DNA of 46,488 nt from DAISJI01 sp964559835 (GCA_964559835.1 CAZLJE010000038.1:1-46488); one strand, 5' to 3'; positions 8,530 to 20,295 are shown, numbered from the stretch's first letter. Made by a program: numbers and translations. Notes: generated by a model not told the origin, from the letters alone.

Positions 8530-9180
8530 ATGGCTGCCGTGAAGCAGGCGCTGCTCAAGGTCCTCGCCGAGAATTCCTTCCGGCTGGGTGAATTCAAGCT
8601 GTCGGCGGGCGGGACCAGCGACTATTACATCGATTGCCGCACCACCACGCTGGACGCCGAGGGCGCGCGCCTCACCAGCCGCGTGTTTCTGGACGAGATC
8701 TACCGGCGCGGCTGGAATCCGGAGGCGGTCGGCGGTCTCACCATGGGCGCGGATCCGATCGTCGCTTGTGTGGCGATGCTGTCTGCCCAGCAGGTACAAG
8801 GGCGCGCCAAGGCCGGACAGCCTGGAGATGCGGAAGGATGGCTCATCCATGGCTTCCTGGTGCGCAAGGCCGAAAAGGCGCACGGCACCGGGCAGCGTAT
8901 CGAGGGATTCCGTAAGAAGGGTGCGAAGGTCGTGATCGTCGATGATGTCTGCACCACGGGCTCGTCGACGGTGCAGGCGATCGAGGCCGCGCGTGAGTTC
9001 GGCTTCGATGTGATCGGCGCCATGTGCCTCGTCGAACGACAGGAATCGAACGGACGAGTGAACGTGGAGAAGGCCGCCGCGCCCGCGTTGTTCGTCAGCA
9101 TCTTCACTGCGAACGACGTGCGCGAGGAACATATTCGCCTCAAAGGGCTGACAGGAGCGCCGGCAATAAAGAATTCGTGA
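8530..9180 (+). CDS. pyrE: Orotate phosphoribosyltransferase
   Basis: This encodes 216 residues. It transfers the phosphoribosyl group of PRPP to orotate, giving OMP in pyrimidine synthesis. The PRPP-binding motif VVIVDDVCTTGSS lies at about residues 134-146 with Asp138 and Asp139. The N-terminal FKLSAGGTSDYYIDCR and GLTMGADPI segments are typical of the family. No Shine-Dalgarno sequence precedes the ATG. Instead the upstream region consists of a heptamer array followed by a T-rich stretch. The stop codon runs directly into the next heptamer array. Confidence 0.94.
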   Translation: MAAVKQALLKVLAENSFRLGEFKLSAGGTSDYYIDCRTTTLDAEGARLTSRVFLDEIYRRGWNPEAVGGLTMGADPIVACVAMLSAQQVQGRAKAGQPGDAEGWLIHGFLVRKAEKAHGTGQRIEGFRKKGAKVVIVDDVCTTGSSTVQAIEAAREFGFDVIGAMCLVERQESNGRVNVEKAAAPALFVSIFTANDVREEHIRLKGLTGAPAIKNS

Positions 9181-9247
9181 TTTGGCGATTTGTGATTGCG
9201 CGATTGCTCGATCACAAATCACTCAATCACAAATCACTCAATCACAA

Positions 9248-9250
<3 letters not shown>
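9179..9250. repeat. Heptamer array 2, filling the pyrE-mtnA gap
   Basis: Ten units of 7 or 8 bases run from the pyrE stop codon to the mtnA ATG. The last five alternate ACAAATC and ACTCAATC and the final unit contains the start codon. The earlier units are inverted versions (GATTTG, TGATTGC). The family recurs at 26106-26140 and 26164-26199. Confidence 0.85.
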
Positions 9251-10282
<1,032 letters not shown>

Positions 10283-10284
10283 AA

Positions 10285-10369
10285 TTTGTGGGCCCCGGCG
10301 CCCTCGCCGGGGCTGCGCTGTCCCGAGCACCAAACGCGCCTACGGCGGCCGCCCTCGGCCGCCGTCTAA
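10285..10369 (+). repeat. Two-hairpin (BIME-like) element, copy 1
   Basis: It starts TTTGTGGGCCC. The first hairpin is GCCCCGGCG-CCCT-CGCCGGGGC (10292-10313). After a linker comes ACGGCGGCCG-CCCT-CGGCCGCCGT (10342-10365). A second copy in opposite orientation lies at 29505-29586. It directly follows the mtnA stop codon and lacks a U-tract. Confidence 0.75.
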
Positions 10370-10429
10370 TGGTTCAGGTTGCGAACTTTCTGCAACCGCT
10401 CTACGTATCTAGCACTTGGGGGCGCTGCC

Positions 10430-10630
10430 ATGTTCACATTTCTGCTTTGGTGCCTGCTGTTCATCCTGTGCTGGCCTCTGGCTCTGTTCGCGCTCGTGCT
10501 GTATCCGATCGTGTGGCTGCTCCTGCTGCCATTCCGGATCGTGGGCATTGCCGTCGAAGGGGTGTTGAAGCTGGTGTGGGCGGTGGTGACGCTACCCGCC
10601 CGCCTGCTGACCGCGCCCGGGCGTCTCTAA
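10430..10630 (+). CDS. Small membrane protein, unknown
   Basis: This encodes 66 residues from MFTFLLWCLLF. A GGGGGCG element lies about six bases upstream of this ATG, which is why it is preferred over the longer frame at 10379. Residues 2-35 are almost continuously hydrophobic (one long or two short membrane helices). They are followed by an amphipathic VVGIAVEGVLK-like stretch and a basic C-terminus. It converges with the CLC transporter gene; only a heptamer array separates the two stop codons. I recognise no family. Confidence 0.55.
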   Translation: MFTFLLWCLLFILCWPLALFALVLYPIVWLLLLPFRIVGIAVEGVLKLVWAVVTLPARLLTAPGRL

Positions 10631-10668
10631 TTCTTCATTCTAACTTCTTCATTCTTCATTAACTCGTC
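10627..10668. repeat. Heptamer array 3 between convergent stops (TTCATTC family)
   Basis: Six 7-base units such as TTCATTC and TAACTTC. They include both the TAA of the upstream plus-strand gene and the stop of the minus-strand CLC gene. The same family is found at 46112-46139 (inverted) and 46156-46190. Confidence 0.8.
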
Positions 10669-12419
10669 CCGTGCATTCGGTAGGCAGCCAGCACATCTTC
10701 CATAGTGACCACTCCCTCGACCTGCTGGAAGTCGGCGCGGTTGACGACGGCCAGCACCGGCCATTCGTCGAAATAACGTAGCGCGGTCTCCAGCGGATGG
10801 TCCGGATGCAGTTGCGGCATGGGGCGCGCCGTCAGCACAGAACCGAGCGACATCTCGCCCTTCCCAAGACTGTTCATCTTCAGGATGTCTTCCTTTTTCG
10901 CCACGCTCCATCCCGAAGGCGCACGCCGCACCAACAGCATTTCGTCGCCCGCGTGCTCCGCGATCCGCGCCGCTTCTGCAACCGATAGGTCGTCATAGAG
11001 CGACAGCGGCGGCGGTGGTTGCATGGCGTCCTCCAGGCGCAGCACGGCAGCCTCGCGCTGTTCCTCCATGGAGGGCAAGTCAAGCCCATCCTGGCGCGTA
11101 AGCAGGTCGAAGACCGGCACCGGCTGGAACGTCCGCGAAATGAGATATGCGATCGAGTTCGCAATGATGACCGGCAGGATGATCGAATAGTTCCCGCTGA
11201 CTTCCAGCACCATGAACACCGACGTCATCGGCGCGCGCAAAAATCCCGCAAACAACACGCCGATCCCCACCAGCGCGAAGGAGGCGGACGACGTCGTCAG
11301 GTGCGGGAAAATCGCCCGTTCCAGCCCGCCGACGCATCCACCCAGCATTGCGCCGATGAACAGCGTCGGCGCAAACATCCCGCCGGGAGTGCCGCTGACG
11401 AACGAGATCGTCGTCGACAGGATCTTCAGTCCCGCCAGGATCCCGAGCATCTGCCAGGTGAACTGGTCGTGCATGGCCTGGTCCACGTACTCGTACCCGG
11501 CGCCCATCACCTGCGGATAGCCGAGGAAGCCGATCAGGCCGATGAGAAATCCCGCGATCGCCGGCTGAAAGAACTGTGTTGACCGAGGCATTGCCTTCAG
11601 CCGGGCGCGGAAGATCTCGATCCCTTTGACGAACACCAGCGATCCGAATCCGCCCGCGACTCCCAGCATCGCGTATCCCAGCAATTCCCCAGGTCGCACG
11701 CCTTGGAGCGCCGGAATCCGGAACAGCGGCGCGAATCCAAGGAACCAGCGCTCCACCACGGCGCTGGAAACGGCCGACAACACCACCGCCCCCAGCACGC
11801 CCGCGCTCCAGCGCCCGATCACCTCCTCGATGACGAACAGCACGGCGGATATGGGCGCATTGAACGCCGCAGCCAGACCCGCAGCCGCGCCGACGGGAGC
11901 GATCAGCCGCACCCGTTCGCGCGACAAGTGCAGGCGCCGCCCAAGTGCAGAAGCGAGTCCCGCACCGATCTGCAGCGACGGGTCCTCCGGTCCCAGCGAT
12001 TGCCCCGACCCGATCGCCAGCGCCGAACAGATGAATTTTCCGATCACCGTCCGGAACGGGATGTAGCCGTTGTAGATGTACAGCGCCGCCTTGGTCTGGT
12101 TCACGCCGCTGCCGCGAGCCCGCGGGAACACGAAGATCACCAGCGCCGCGACCACCAGTCCGATCACCGTCGGCGCGATCAGCAGCCGCCGTCCGACCGG
12201 GGGCACTGCCGATCCGAGCAAATAGAACCGCGAGAATTCGATCGCCACCCGGAAACACACGACCGAAAGTCCCGACAAGATGCCGATCACTACCGCGAGC
12301 ACCAGGAACATCCGCTCTTCGCGGAACGCCGCCAGCAGCGCGAGCCGGTGTTTGCGCGGCGATACGTCCGGTTCCGGAGCGGTGACGGCCGGGGGCGGAG
12401 GCAGGGGCGCGCCGCTCAT
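10659..12419 (-). CDS. CLC-family chloride transporter with CBS domains
   Basis: This encodes 586 residues. The CLC membrane domain spans about residues 30-450. RGSGV replaces the first GSGIP motif, SLGPEDPSLQ carries the gating glutamate (Glu145), VIEEV carries the internal proton-path glutamate, and GTPGGMFAP is the third selectivity motif. Both glutamates suggest a proton/chloride antiporter rather than a channel. The canonical GREGP is altered to GPEDP, keeping the glutamate. Two CBS domains (about 465-580) follow and could sense adenine nucleotides. The start codon overlaps the stop of the upstream TPR gene (ATGA), indicating translational coupling. Confidence 0.9.
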   Translation of the reverse strand: MSGAPLPPPPAVTAPEPDVSPRKHRLALLAAFREERMFLVLAVVIGILSGLSVVCFRVAIEFSRFYLLGSAVPPVGRRLLIAPTVIGLVVAALVIFVFPRARGSGVNQTKAALYIYNGYIPFRTVIGKFICSALAIGSGQSLGPEDPSLQIGAGLASALGRRLHLSRERVRLIAPVGAAAGLAAAFNAPISAVLFVIEEVIGRWSAGVLGAVVLSAVSSAVVERWFLGFAPLFRIPALQGVRPGELLGYAMLGVAGGFGSLVFVKGIEIFRARLKAMPRSTQFFQPAIAGFLIGLIGFLGYPQVMGAGYEYVDQAMHDQFTWQMLGILAGLKILSTTISFVSGTPGGMFAPTLFIGAMLGGCVGGLERAIFPHLTTSSASFALVGIGVLFAGFLRAPMTSVFMVLEVSGNYSIILPVIIANSIAYLISRTFQPVPVFDLLTRQDGLDLPSMEEQREAAVLRLEDAMQPPPPLSLYDDLSVAEAARIAEHAGDEMLLVRRAPSGWSVAKKEDILKMNSLGKGEMSLGSVLTARPMPQLHPDHPLETALRYFDEWPVLAVVNRADFQQVEGVVTMEDVLAAYRMHGTS

Positions 12420-13639
12420 TGGGCACCTCCATAGCGACGGCCGATCAGCGTCAATGCCAGGTCAGCACCCGTCGGTGAACCGCACGCCGACGCTGCGTCT
12501 TTCTGGCTACGAAAAACCAACTGCATCGCGTTGTCGACCAAGTCCGGATCATCGCGCATTGCGCGCACGCCCAAACGAGGGCTAAGCGCCTCGAATTCCT
12601 GGTAGTCGGCGGCAATCGGTATCCCCGGTGGCTGCGAGGCAAGTGTGATCCCCTTTTCCTCGGCGCACTTCTCCAGGCGGTATTGCGTTTGTTCAAATGC
12701 GCGCAGTACCCGGCCGGCACGTTCGTCGCGGCCGATGCGAGCGAGGTACGGGTCCAACTGCAAGACCAGGTCCGATGTCTGGAGCAGGTTCGCCGAATGC
12801 GCATCCTTGGAATCCAGCGCAACCGCGCGTTCCAGATATCGCCGCGCGATGACGTAATCCTGCTGCTGGAACGCTGCTTGTCCGGCGCCGGCGAGCGCCT
12901 GCGTGTTCCGCGGCTCCTGGCGCAGGACATCGCTGAACTGCGCAAGCGCGTCGGTGGCATCACCCGCCTCGAGGAACAACGACCCGACCTCCATCTTCCA
13001 TTTAGGGTCCGGCGGTAGATCGGCGGCCAGTGCGATGAGCTCGCTTTCAGCGTCTTGTATGGCATGCCGCGCCAGCAGGAAATGGATCAGTTGCAAGCGC
13101 ACGTTACGGCGCCGCGAGATCGGATCATCGTTCCACACACCGTAGATCGCCCCGTGGTAGTAGCGCTGCGCGTCCGCGACGTTGCCGTTCCTGACCGCCA
13201 ACCGCGCGAGTTCCAGGTTGTAAATACCGTTCGCGGGCGCTTCGTCCCACAGCGCGAGCAGGTACGCCTGTGCCTGCCGCGTCTGGCCCGCGGCTGCCAG
13301 CGCCTCCGCCAGGCGAAGCCGCACGTTGGGATCGTCGTGGGAATACGCCAGCGCGGTCCGGAAATCCGCGATCGCTGCTTCAACCTTTCCGGCGCGAAAA
13401 GCAGCGTCGCCCACCTGGTACCAGGTGCGGGCCAGGTGGTCCTGGCGATGTCCGTACGCCTGGGTGACGCCATGCGTCACGAGCCAGAGCACGACTGCCA
13501 ACGCAATGATCGCCGCGAACAGCACCGGGTCGCGGTGAAGGAATGGATATACCTTGCGGTGGGCGCAATACGGGCAATCCGCCTCTCCCGGCGGAAGCGG
13601 TTCGCTGCATTCCGAACAGACGTTGTCGCGCACCATCAC
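12416..13639 (-). CDS. Zinc-ribbon, single-pass membrane TPR protein
   Basis: This encodes 407 residues; a GTG at 13639 is followed immediately by ATG at 13636. The N-terminal zinc ribbon is CSECSEPLPPGEADCPYC (two CxxC pairs). One membrane helix lies at about residues 36-56. The rest is a series of TPR-like helix pairs: WYQVGDAAFRAGKVEAAI, then repeats near residues 105-135 and 215-280. Such proteins usually scaffold membrane complexes. The overlap with the CLC gene suggests the two are made together, but a physical link is inference. No enzyme motif is seen. Confidence 0.75.
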   Translation of the reverse strand: MMVRDNVCSECSEPLPPGEADCPYCAHRKVYPFLHRDPVLFAAIIALAVVLWLVTHGVTQAYGHRQDHLARTWYQVGDAAFRAGKVEAAIADFRTALAYSHDDPNVRLRLAEALAAAGQTRQAQAYLLALWDEAPANGIYNLELARLAVRNGNVADAQRYYHGAIYGVWNDDPISRRRNVRLQLIHFLLARHAIQDAESELIALAADLPPDPKWKMEVGSLFLEAGDATDALAQFSDVLRQEPRNTQALAGAGQAAFQQQDYVIARRYLERAVALDSKDAHSANLLQTSDLVLQLDPYLARIGRDERAGRVLRAFEQTQYRLEKCAEEKGITLASQPPGIPIAADYQEFEALSPRLGVRAMRDDPDLVDNAMQLVFRSQKDAASACGSPTGADLALTLIGRRYGGAQ

Positions 13640-13693
13640 TTAGACTTCGATGATATCGCGGCGAACAAATTATGTCGTGCGGCGAGCCACGTG

Positions 13694-15004
13694 CTACTTC
13701 AGCCCGTACAGCTTTTGCGCCGTCCCGTGCAACACCATATTCGCCAGCTCGAGCGCGCGCGTACGCGTGATCTCGCCGTCCTGGACCATGCCGGTCAGCG
13801 CGAGCGCCAGCGCGAATCGCGCGTTGTGCGACGTTTGCCACGCCACCGTGTCCCAGCCGTACTGCGGCTCCGACCCGGCGTACGTGTCAGTTCCGAACAT
13901 CACTTTTTCCGGCTCATACTCCAGCCACTCGCGGATCGACTGCGCGAATCGGCGGTTCGATACCAGGAACGTCTGCGCCGAAGTGTCGGTAAAAACATTC
14001 GGCCGCGATAACATCGCCGCCATCTCCTCCGTGAACGGCCACGCCCCGTGGAGGAACACGAAGGTCGTCTTATTCATCGCCGGCTGGTTGAGAAAAGCCT
14101 CCATCAGGATCGGATTCGACCCCGCGACCTGGAAGTACCGCCCGCAGCCGCTGCCGGTATGGATGTGGATCGGCAATCCCAGTCGCCCCGCTTCGAGAGC
14201 GATCTCGTACAACAGGTAATCCTGAAGCGCTTTGTAATCGGCGTCTTTCAGCGAATCTGCAGACGCGATCCCGCGCCGGTAGGCGTCGGCAGCGGCCTTT
14301 TCATCGCTCGGCGCGAAGTCGAGCGCGCGCAAGTACGCTGCTTCGAACTTGATCGCCACCGCACCGTTCTGCTTCTGACGCTGAAGTGTTCGGAATACAA
14401 CATCCTGCAGGTATCCCCCGAATGTCGGCGGCAATTTCGAAACTTTCAAATCTGAAAGGTACCGCTTCAGCAGCGCCTCCTCGCGACCGTAGAAGAACTT
14501 TCGGTCCGGCGTGTTCGCCACCGATCGATTGCTCAGCGGGAACAGTAACGCATCGTCGTAAGGTACCCAGACAAAATGCGGCGCGGCCAGACCCCTGCCC
14601 ATCGCAACGCGGTTGGCGAACATCACGCGCGTGTTGATGCGGCCCAGCACCCAGTTCGCGAAATTGTCGCCCTGCTGCTGCATGAGCTTCTCCCGTGCCG
14701 CTATCAGCTCGCGGACATGCTCGGGGCTTTGGTCGTCGTACCGATACCCGTACAGGTCCTTCCAAGCCGCAATGACTTCGGGCCGGTCCGGGCGCAAGAA
14801 GAACTGAGGGTCGTACGGTTCCAGCGTGTCGCACGGGAGCGCATCGAACTCCTCGTCTCTTTCGCCCGGAGCGGTGACCTTCATGACGTGCGTGTGGTTG
14901 TCGATCGCGGGGATCTTCTCGATCTCTGCAAGCAGAGTGGCATCAGGCGCGCTTTGCGCAAATGTGGCGAGCGAGCAAACGAGGATCAGCAGAAGGCGTC
15001 GCAT
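13694..15004 (-). CDS. Secreted amidohydrolase-family protein
   Basis: This encodes 436 residues from MRRLLLILVCSLATFAQSAP, a clear signal peptide. The frame open to 15196 adds only a basic, unlikely extension. Metal-binding motifs of the amidohydrolase superfamily are visible: DNHTHV (His37, His39), IHIHTGSG, FLHGAWPF and FGTDTY with the catalytic Asp. The spacing resembles the COG2159/amidohydrolase-2 group. The substrate is unknown. The signal peptide implies periplasmic action. It stands alone and ends about 55 bases from the TPR gene start. Confidence 0.8.
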   Translation of the reverse strand: MRRLLLILVCSLATFAQSAPDATLLAEIEKIPAIDNHTHVMKVTAPGERDEEFDALPCDTLEPYDPQFFLRPDRPEVIAAWKDLYGYRYDDQSPEHVRELIAAREKLMQQQGDNFANWVLGRINTRVMFANRVAMGRGLAAPHFVWVPYDDALLFPLSNRSVANTPDRKFFYGREEALLKRYLSDLKVSKLPPTFGGYLQDVVFRTLQRQKQNGAVAIKFEAAYLRALDFAPSDEKAAADAYRRGIASADSLKDADYKALQDYLLYEIALEAGRLGLPIHIHTGSGCGRYFQVAGSNPILMEAFLNQPAMNKTTFVFLHGAWPFTEEMAAMLSRPNVFTDTSAQTFLVSNRRFAQSIREWLEYEPEKVMFGTDTYAGSEPQYGWDTVAWQTSHNARFALALALTGMVQDGEITRTRALELANMVLHGTAQKLYGLK

Positions 15005-15101
15005 GAGAGAGTCCTTGAGCCGGGGTCCACGGCGAGCCCGCTTTGGCTCGCTGGTGTGGTTGAGCGACGCATTGTACAAAACGCTCGGCCTGAGTTGGAG
15101 T

Positions 15102-15233
15102 TTACAGCGCGCCGGCTTGCCGCAATCGGGTAACGAGGTCGATCTCCTCATGCGTGCGGTTCTCACGCGCCAGCAAGCGCATGAGCAATATTCCAAGAGC
15201 GAAGGTGAGGAGAGGAAGCGTCTTCTGGTTCAT
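15102..15233 (-). CDS. Possible 43-residue membrane protein
   Basis: The product starts MNQKTLPLLTFALGILLMRL and has one hydrophobic segment followed by a charged tail (ARENRTHEEIDLVTRLRQ). Upstream, GGGA lies close to the ATG. Small single-helix proteins of this kind are common, but there is no family match I can name. It could also be chance. The remaining gap up to the toxin start at 15455 holds the putative operator and nothing else evident. Confidence 0.35.
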   Translation of the reverse strand: MNQKTLPLLTFALGILLMRLLARENRTHEEIDLVTRLRQAGAL

Positions 15234-15434
15234 GGTCCCTGCCGTGTTCCCGGACCGCCGGGAACGTTCATCTACTCTGGTCGGATTCAACCTGCACACG
15301 CCGCGTTGCATGGCCCGGAAGAAGTAAGTGCAGTCCATTTCGGGAACACCTTCCCCGGAAAAGCACCGCAAATCACAGTCGCGCTCATAAACCGGCCGTT
15401 ATCCTGACCGTTCTCATTGAATCCACTTGACTCG

Positions 15435-15454
15435 ATATACCAGAACTGGCATAT
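15435..15454. promoter_or_regulatory. Putative HigA operator palindrome
   Basis: The arms ATATACCAG and CTGGCATAT form a 20-base palindrome with 16 symmetrical positions. It lies immediately before the toxin ATG and just after a TTGACT -35-like hexamer at 15427. Type II antitoxins with HTH domains usually repress their own operon through such sites. Confidence 0.5.
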
Positions 15455-15853
15455 ATGACACGAGAAACGCGTGCGGCAGGCGAAAAACCTCTGGTCTGGA
15501 TCAGAAGTGCAAAACCTGACTTTCTGAAGTTTCCTCAAGCTGCAAGGACACGGATCGGGAGGGCGTTGGAAGACGCGCAGTTCGGCGGCACGAACGCAAG
15601 TGCGAAACCGTTGCACGGCTTGGGCTCTGGAGTTTTCGAGATCGTCGAGGACTACGACCGCGCCACGTACCGAGTGGTTTACACGGTGCGATTCCCAAAG
15701 GCGGTTTTCGTCTTACATGCGTTCCAGAAGAAATCGACTAAAGGCATCAGCACTCCCGAACGGTTCATCCGGACGATCCGAGAACGCCTGAAGACGGCGC
15801 AGAAAAACTATGAAGAAGACTTTGAGAACGCGAGTGAACCCGAACGAGATTGA
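15455..15853 (+). CDS. HigB/RelE-type toxin (Gp49-like)
   Basis: This encodes 132 residues. The core from KPLVWIRSAKPDFLKFP to VFVLHAFQKKSTKGISTP matches the phage Gp49/HigB-like branch of RelE-fold toxins. Conserved features are FEIVEDYDRATYRVVYTVRF and LHAFQKKS, with basic residues expected in the ribonuclease site. These toxins cleave mRNA on ribosomes. The gene overlaps the antitoxin by 44 bases, an order (toxin first) typical of higBA. The charged C-terminus (about 20 residues) lies in the overlap. Confidence 0.85.
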   Translation: MTRETRAAGEKPLVWIRSAKPDFLKFPQAARTRIGRALEDAQFGGTNASAKPLHGLGSGVFEIVEDYDRATYRVVYTVRFPKAVFVLHAFQKKSTKGISTPERFIRTIRERLKTAQKNYEEDFENASEPERD

Positions 15854-16256
15854 ATACGTGATCAGCAGTGGAAACGTATTCGCCGATATCTGCTTACCAG
15901 ACGCGGAAGAACAGCTCACGAAAGCACGTCTCAGTTGGTTCATCAGACAAGCTTTCGACTCGCTTAAACTCAAGCAAGCAGAGCTGGCAAAGCTCCTGCA
16001 CGTCGATCAGCCGAAAATCTCTGCGCTTGCCAACAATGACGTCGATCGCTTCTCCGTTCAGCGGCTGATGGAGTTTGTCTCTGCTCTCGGCTACGACGTC
16101 ACCATCGACATCCGCAAAGGTCGCTCTCGTAGCCTCATGCGCATCCCTGTCATTGCCGAGCATCAGCGCACAGCCCCGAAGGTCGTCACCCGGCGAGAAG
16201 CTCGGAAGCGAGCGTCCAAGCGCACACCACGGCCCGCACGCAAGCGCGCTGCCTAA
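15810..16256 (+). CDS. HigA-type XRE antitoxin with basic tail
   Basis: This encodes 148 residues. An XRE helix-turn-helix covers about residues 45-100 (LKLKQAELAKLLHVDQPKIS). Its product should neutralise the upstream toxin and repress the operon. The last 25-30 residues are unusually rich in Arg, Lys and Ala (RREARKRASKRTPRPARKRA), absent from typical HigA proteins; the tail may add nonspecific DNA or RNA binding. The internal start at 15810, inside the toxin gene, is chosen because the N-terminal region before the HTH is conserved-looking (EEQLTKARLSWFIRQAFDSL). Confidence 0.85.
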   Translation: MKKTLRTRVNPNEIEYVISSGNVFADICLPDAEEQLTKARLSWFIRQAFDSLKLKQAELAKLLHVDQPKISALANNDVDRFSVQRLMEFVSALGYDVTIDIRKGRSRSLMRIPVIAEHQRTAPKVVTRREARKRASKRTPRPARKRAA

Positions 16257-16332
16257 ATCGAAGGGCCGCCCTCGCGAGCGGCCTCTTGTATTCGGTTTTT
16301 CGTTGGTCCTTGAGCCTTGCCCCTGGTGCCTG

Positions 16333-18297
<1,965 letters not shown>

Positions 18298-18354
18298 TGT
18301 TTAATCCTCGATGATCTCGATTTCAGTCCCAATCACCGGGTGCAACCGTGTTCC

Positions 18355-18389
18355 GCAACCGGCGACTGACAACTAGCAACTGACAACTG
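18355..18389. repeat. Heptamer array 4 (GCAACTG family)
   Basis: Five exact 7-base units such as GCAACTG and GCGACTG. They end four bases from the stop codon of the second acs gene. An isolated unit GCAACCG lies at 18342. Same family as array 1. Confidence 0.8.
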
Positions 18390-18393
18390 TTTT

Positions 18394-20295
18394 TCACTGC
18401 TCCATGGTGGAGATGTCGCCGACGTCCTGGCCGGCCTCCTTCGCCTTCAGGAAACGGCGGAGGATCTTGCCCGAACGCGTCTTCGGCAACGCGGTCACAA
18501 ACTCCAGCGCCGACGGCGCTGCAATGGGTCCCAACTCCCGGCGGACATGCTCGATCAACTGCGCCGCCAGCGTATCCGAAGCAGCGTGTCCCGCGCGGGT
18601 GGTCACGAAAGCCTTGATGCTCTCGCCCTTCAGCGCGTCGGGGACGCCGATAGCCGCCGCTTCCGCCACTGCCGGATGCGAAACCAGCGCGCTCTCGACT
18701 TCGGCGGTGCCGATGCGGTGTCCTGCCACGTTCAGCACGTCGTCGACGCGCCCCAGCACGCAGATGTACCCGTCCTCGTCTTTCACCGCGACGTCGCCGG
18801 TCTGATACCAACCCGGGATCTGCTGCCAGTCGCGAACAAAGCGCTCGTCGTTGCCCCACACCGTGCGCATCATGTGCGGGAAAGGCCGTTTCAGGACCAG
18901 CCGCCCACCCACTCCCGCGGGCATTGGCTTCCCGCTCTCGTCGACCACATCGGCCTGCGAGCCGGGCAATGATACTCCAGCCTTTCCGGGCCGCATGGGC
19001 AGCGTCGCCGGCGTTCCGATGGCGGGCCCACCCAACTCGGTCTGCCACCAATTATCCACCACGTAGCCCCACTTGCCATCCCCGGCAAGGTGCGTCTGAG
19101 CCCATCGCCATGCCTCGGGATTAAGGGGTTCGCCCGCGCACGCGATCAGCTTTAGCGTGGTCAGGTCGTACTTCGCCGGCAGCGCGTCGCCGTACTTCAT
19201 GAACATGCGTAGCGCCGTCGGCGCGGTGAACACCTTGGTCACGCCATATTTCTGCACGATCTCCCACGCGATGTCCGGCCGCGGAAAATCGATGGCGCCC
19301 TCGCGGAACATCGTCGTCACGCCCGCGCACAGCGGTGCATACACAATGTACGAGTGGCCGACGATCCACCCGATGTCGCTCGTGCACCAGAACACGTCCT
19401 TCGGCCCGACGTCGTAGTAATTGCTCAGATGGTAAGTCGTGCCGACCATGTACCCGCCGTGCACGTGCACCACGCCCTTCGGCTTGCCGGTACTGCCCGA
19501 GGTGTACAGGATGAACAGCGGGTCCTCGGAATCCATGATCTGGGCGGGACACTCGGGCGGAAAGTTCATCAGCGCATTGAAATCGACCTCGCGCTTACTC
19601 GAAGGTTCAAAGCCTTGGCGCGCAAAGACGACAATGTGCTCCACGAACTCCAGGCCATCCACCGCTTCATCGGCGATCGACTTCAGCGCGACGATTTTTC
19701 CTCTGCGATATCCAACATCTCCGACGATCACCACCCGCGCTTGCGCGTCCGTGATGCGCTCGGCGAGTGCGCCGTGCCCGAGTCCGGCGTAAACCACCGA
19801 ATGGATCGCCCCGATGCGGGCGCATGCCAGCATCGACACCACGCCCTCGATCGTCAGCGGCATATAGATGACGACGCGGTCACCCTTCTTCACACCGAGC
19901 GACTTCAGCCCGTTCGCAAAGCGGCACACCATGCGATAAAGCTGGCGGTAGGAAACGGTGCGCTCGCTGCCGTCCTCGCTCAGCCAGATGAATGCCGCGC
20001 GATTACACCGCTCGGAATTCGCGTGCCGGTCGAGAGCGTTGATGGTGATATTGGTGCGTGCCCCCAGGAACCACTGGTGATGGCTGCCGTCGAAACTGGA
20101 AACTTTCGTCCACGGCTTCGACCACTCGAACTGGTTCGCGTACTCGCCCCAGAATGCGTCGTTATCGGCAATCGACCGCTCGCACTCGCCCTTGAAATCT
20201 TTCAGGATGACGTTGTCTGCCACCACTCGTGGCGCCGCGTATTCGCCCGTGTCGGTAAGAAGATTAGAAATCCCCTGTGCTGCTGTACTGCTCAT
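18394..20295 (-). CDS. acs: Acetyl-CoA synthetase-like enzyme (copy 2)
   Basis: This encodes 633 residues. It has the adenylate-forming motif YTSGSTGKPKG, the pocket segment DNWWQTELGG and the catalytic Lys610 in PKTRSGKILRR. It is clearly different from copy 1: SGSTG rather than SGTTG, TELGG rather than TETG, and a shorter N-terminus. The two are therefore old paralogues rather than a recent tandem duplication. It may prefer acetate, propionate or another short acid. It lies directly downstream of the ActP-type symporter gene, which supports an uptake-and-activation role. Confidence 0.88.
   Translation of the reverse strand: MSSTAAQGISNLLTDTGEYAAPRVVADNVILKDFKGECERSIADNDAFWGEYANQFEWSKPWTKVSSFDGSHHQWFLGARTNITINALDRHANSERCNRAAFIWLSEDGSERTVSYRQLYRMVCRFANGLKSLGVKKGDRVVIYMPLTIEGVVSMLACARIGAIHSVVYAGLGHGALAERITDAQARVVIVGDVGYRRGKIVALKSIADEAVDGLEFVEHIVVFARQGFEPSSKREVDFNALMNFPPECPAQIMDSEDPLFILYTSGSTGKPKGVVHVHGGYMVGTTYHLSNYYDVGPKDVFWCTSDIGWIVGHSYIVYAPLCAGVTTMFREGAIDFPRPDIAWEIVQKYGVTKVFTAPTALRMFMKYGDALPAKYDLTTLKLIACAGEPLNPEAWRWAQTHLAGDGKWGYVVDNWWQTELGGPAIGTPATLPMRPGKAGVSLPGSQADVVDESGKPMPAGVGGRLVLKRPFPHMMRTVWGNDERFVRDWQQIPGWYQTGDVAVKDEDGYICVLGRVDDVLNVAGHRIGTAEVESALVSHPAVAEAAAIGVPDALKGESIKAFVTTRAGHAASDTLAAQLIEHVRRELGPIAAPSALEFVTALPKTRSGKILRRFLKAKEAGQDVGDISTMEQ

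Noticed and set aside
9182..9247. Upstream extension of mtnA
   Set aside because: It is translated heptamer repeat (SQITQSQ-type) and absent from the usual family start.
10292..10313. Intrinsic terminator after mtnA
   Set aside because: The stem is strong but no U-tract follows, and the same hairpin recurs as a dispersed element.
10288..10662. Plus-strand ORF over the two-hairpin element
   Set aside because: It consists of translated hairpins and overlaps the better small membrane protein in another frame.
11080..12432. Long minus-strand ORF overlapping the CLC gene
   Set aside because: Arg/Gly-rich shadow of the CLC reading frame in GC-rich DNA.
15427..15455. TTGACT-N17-CATATA as the promoter of the toxin gene
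   Set aside because: The -10 would overlap the start codon, so transcription would start inside the gene; only the palindrome is kept as a likely operator.
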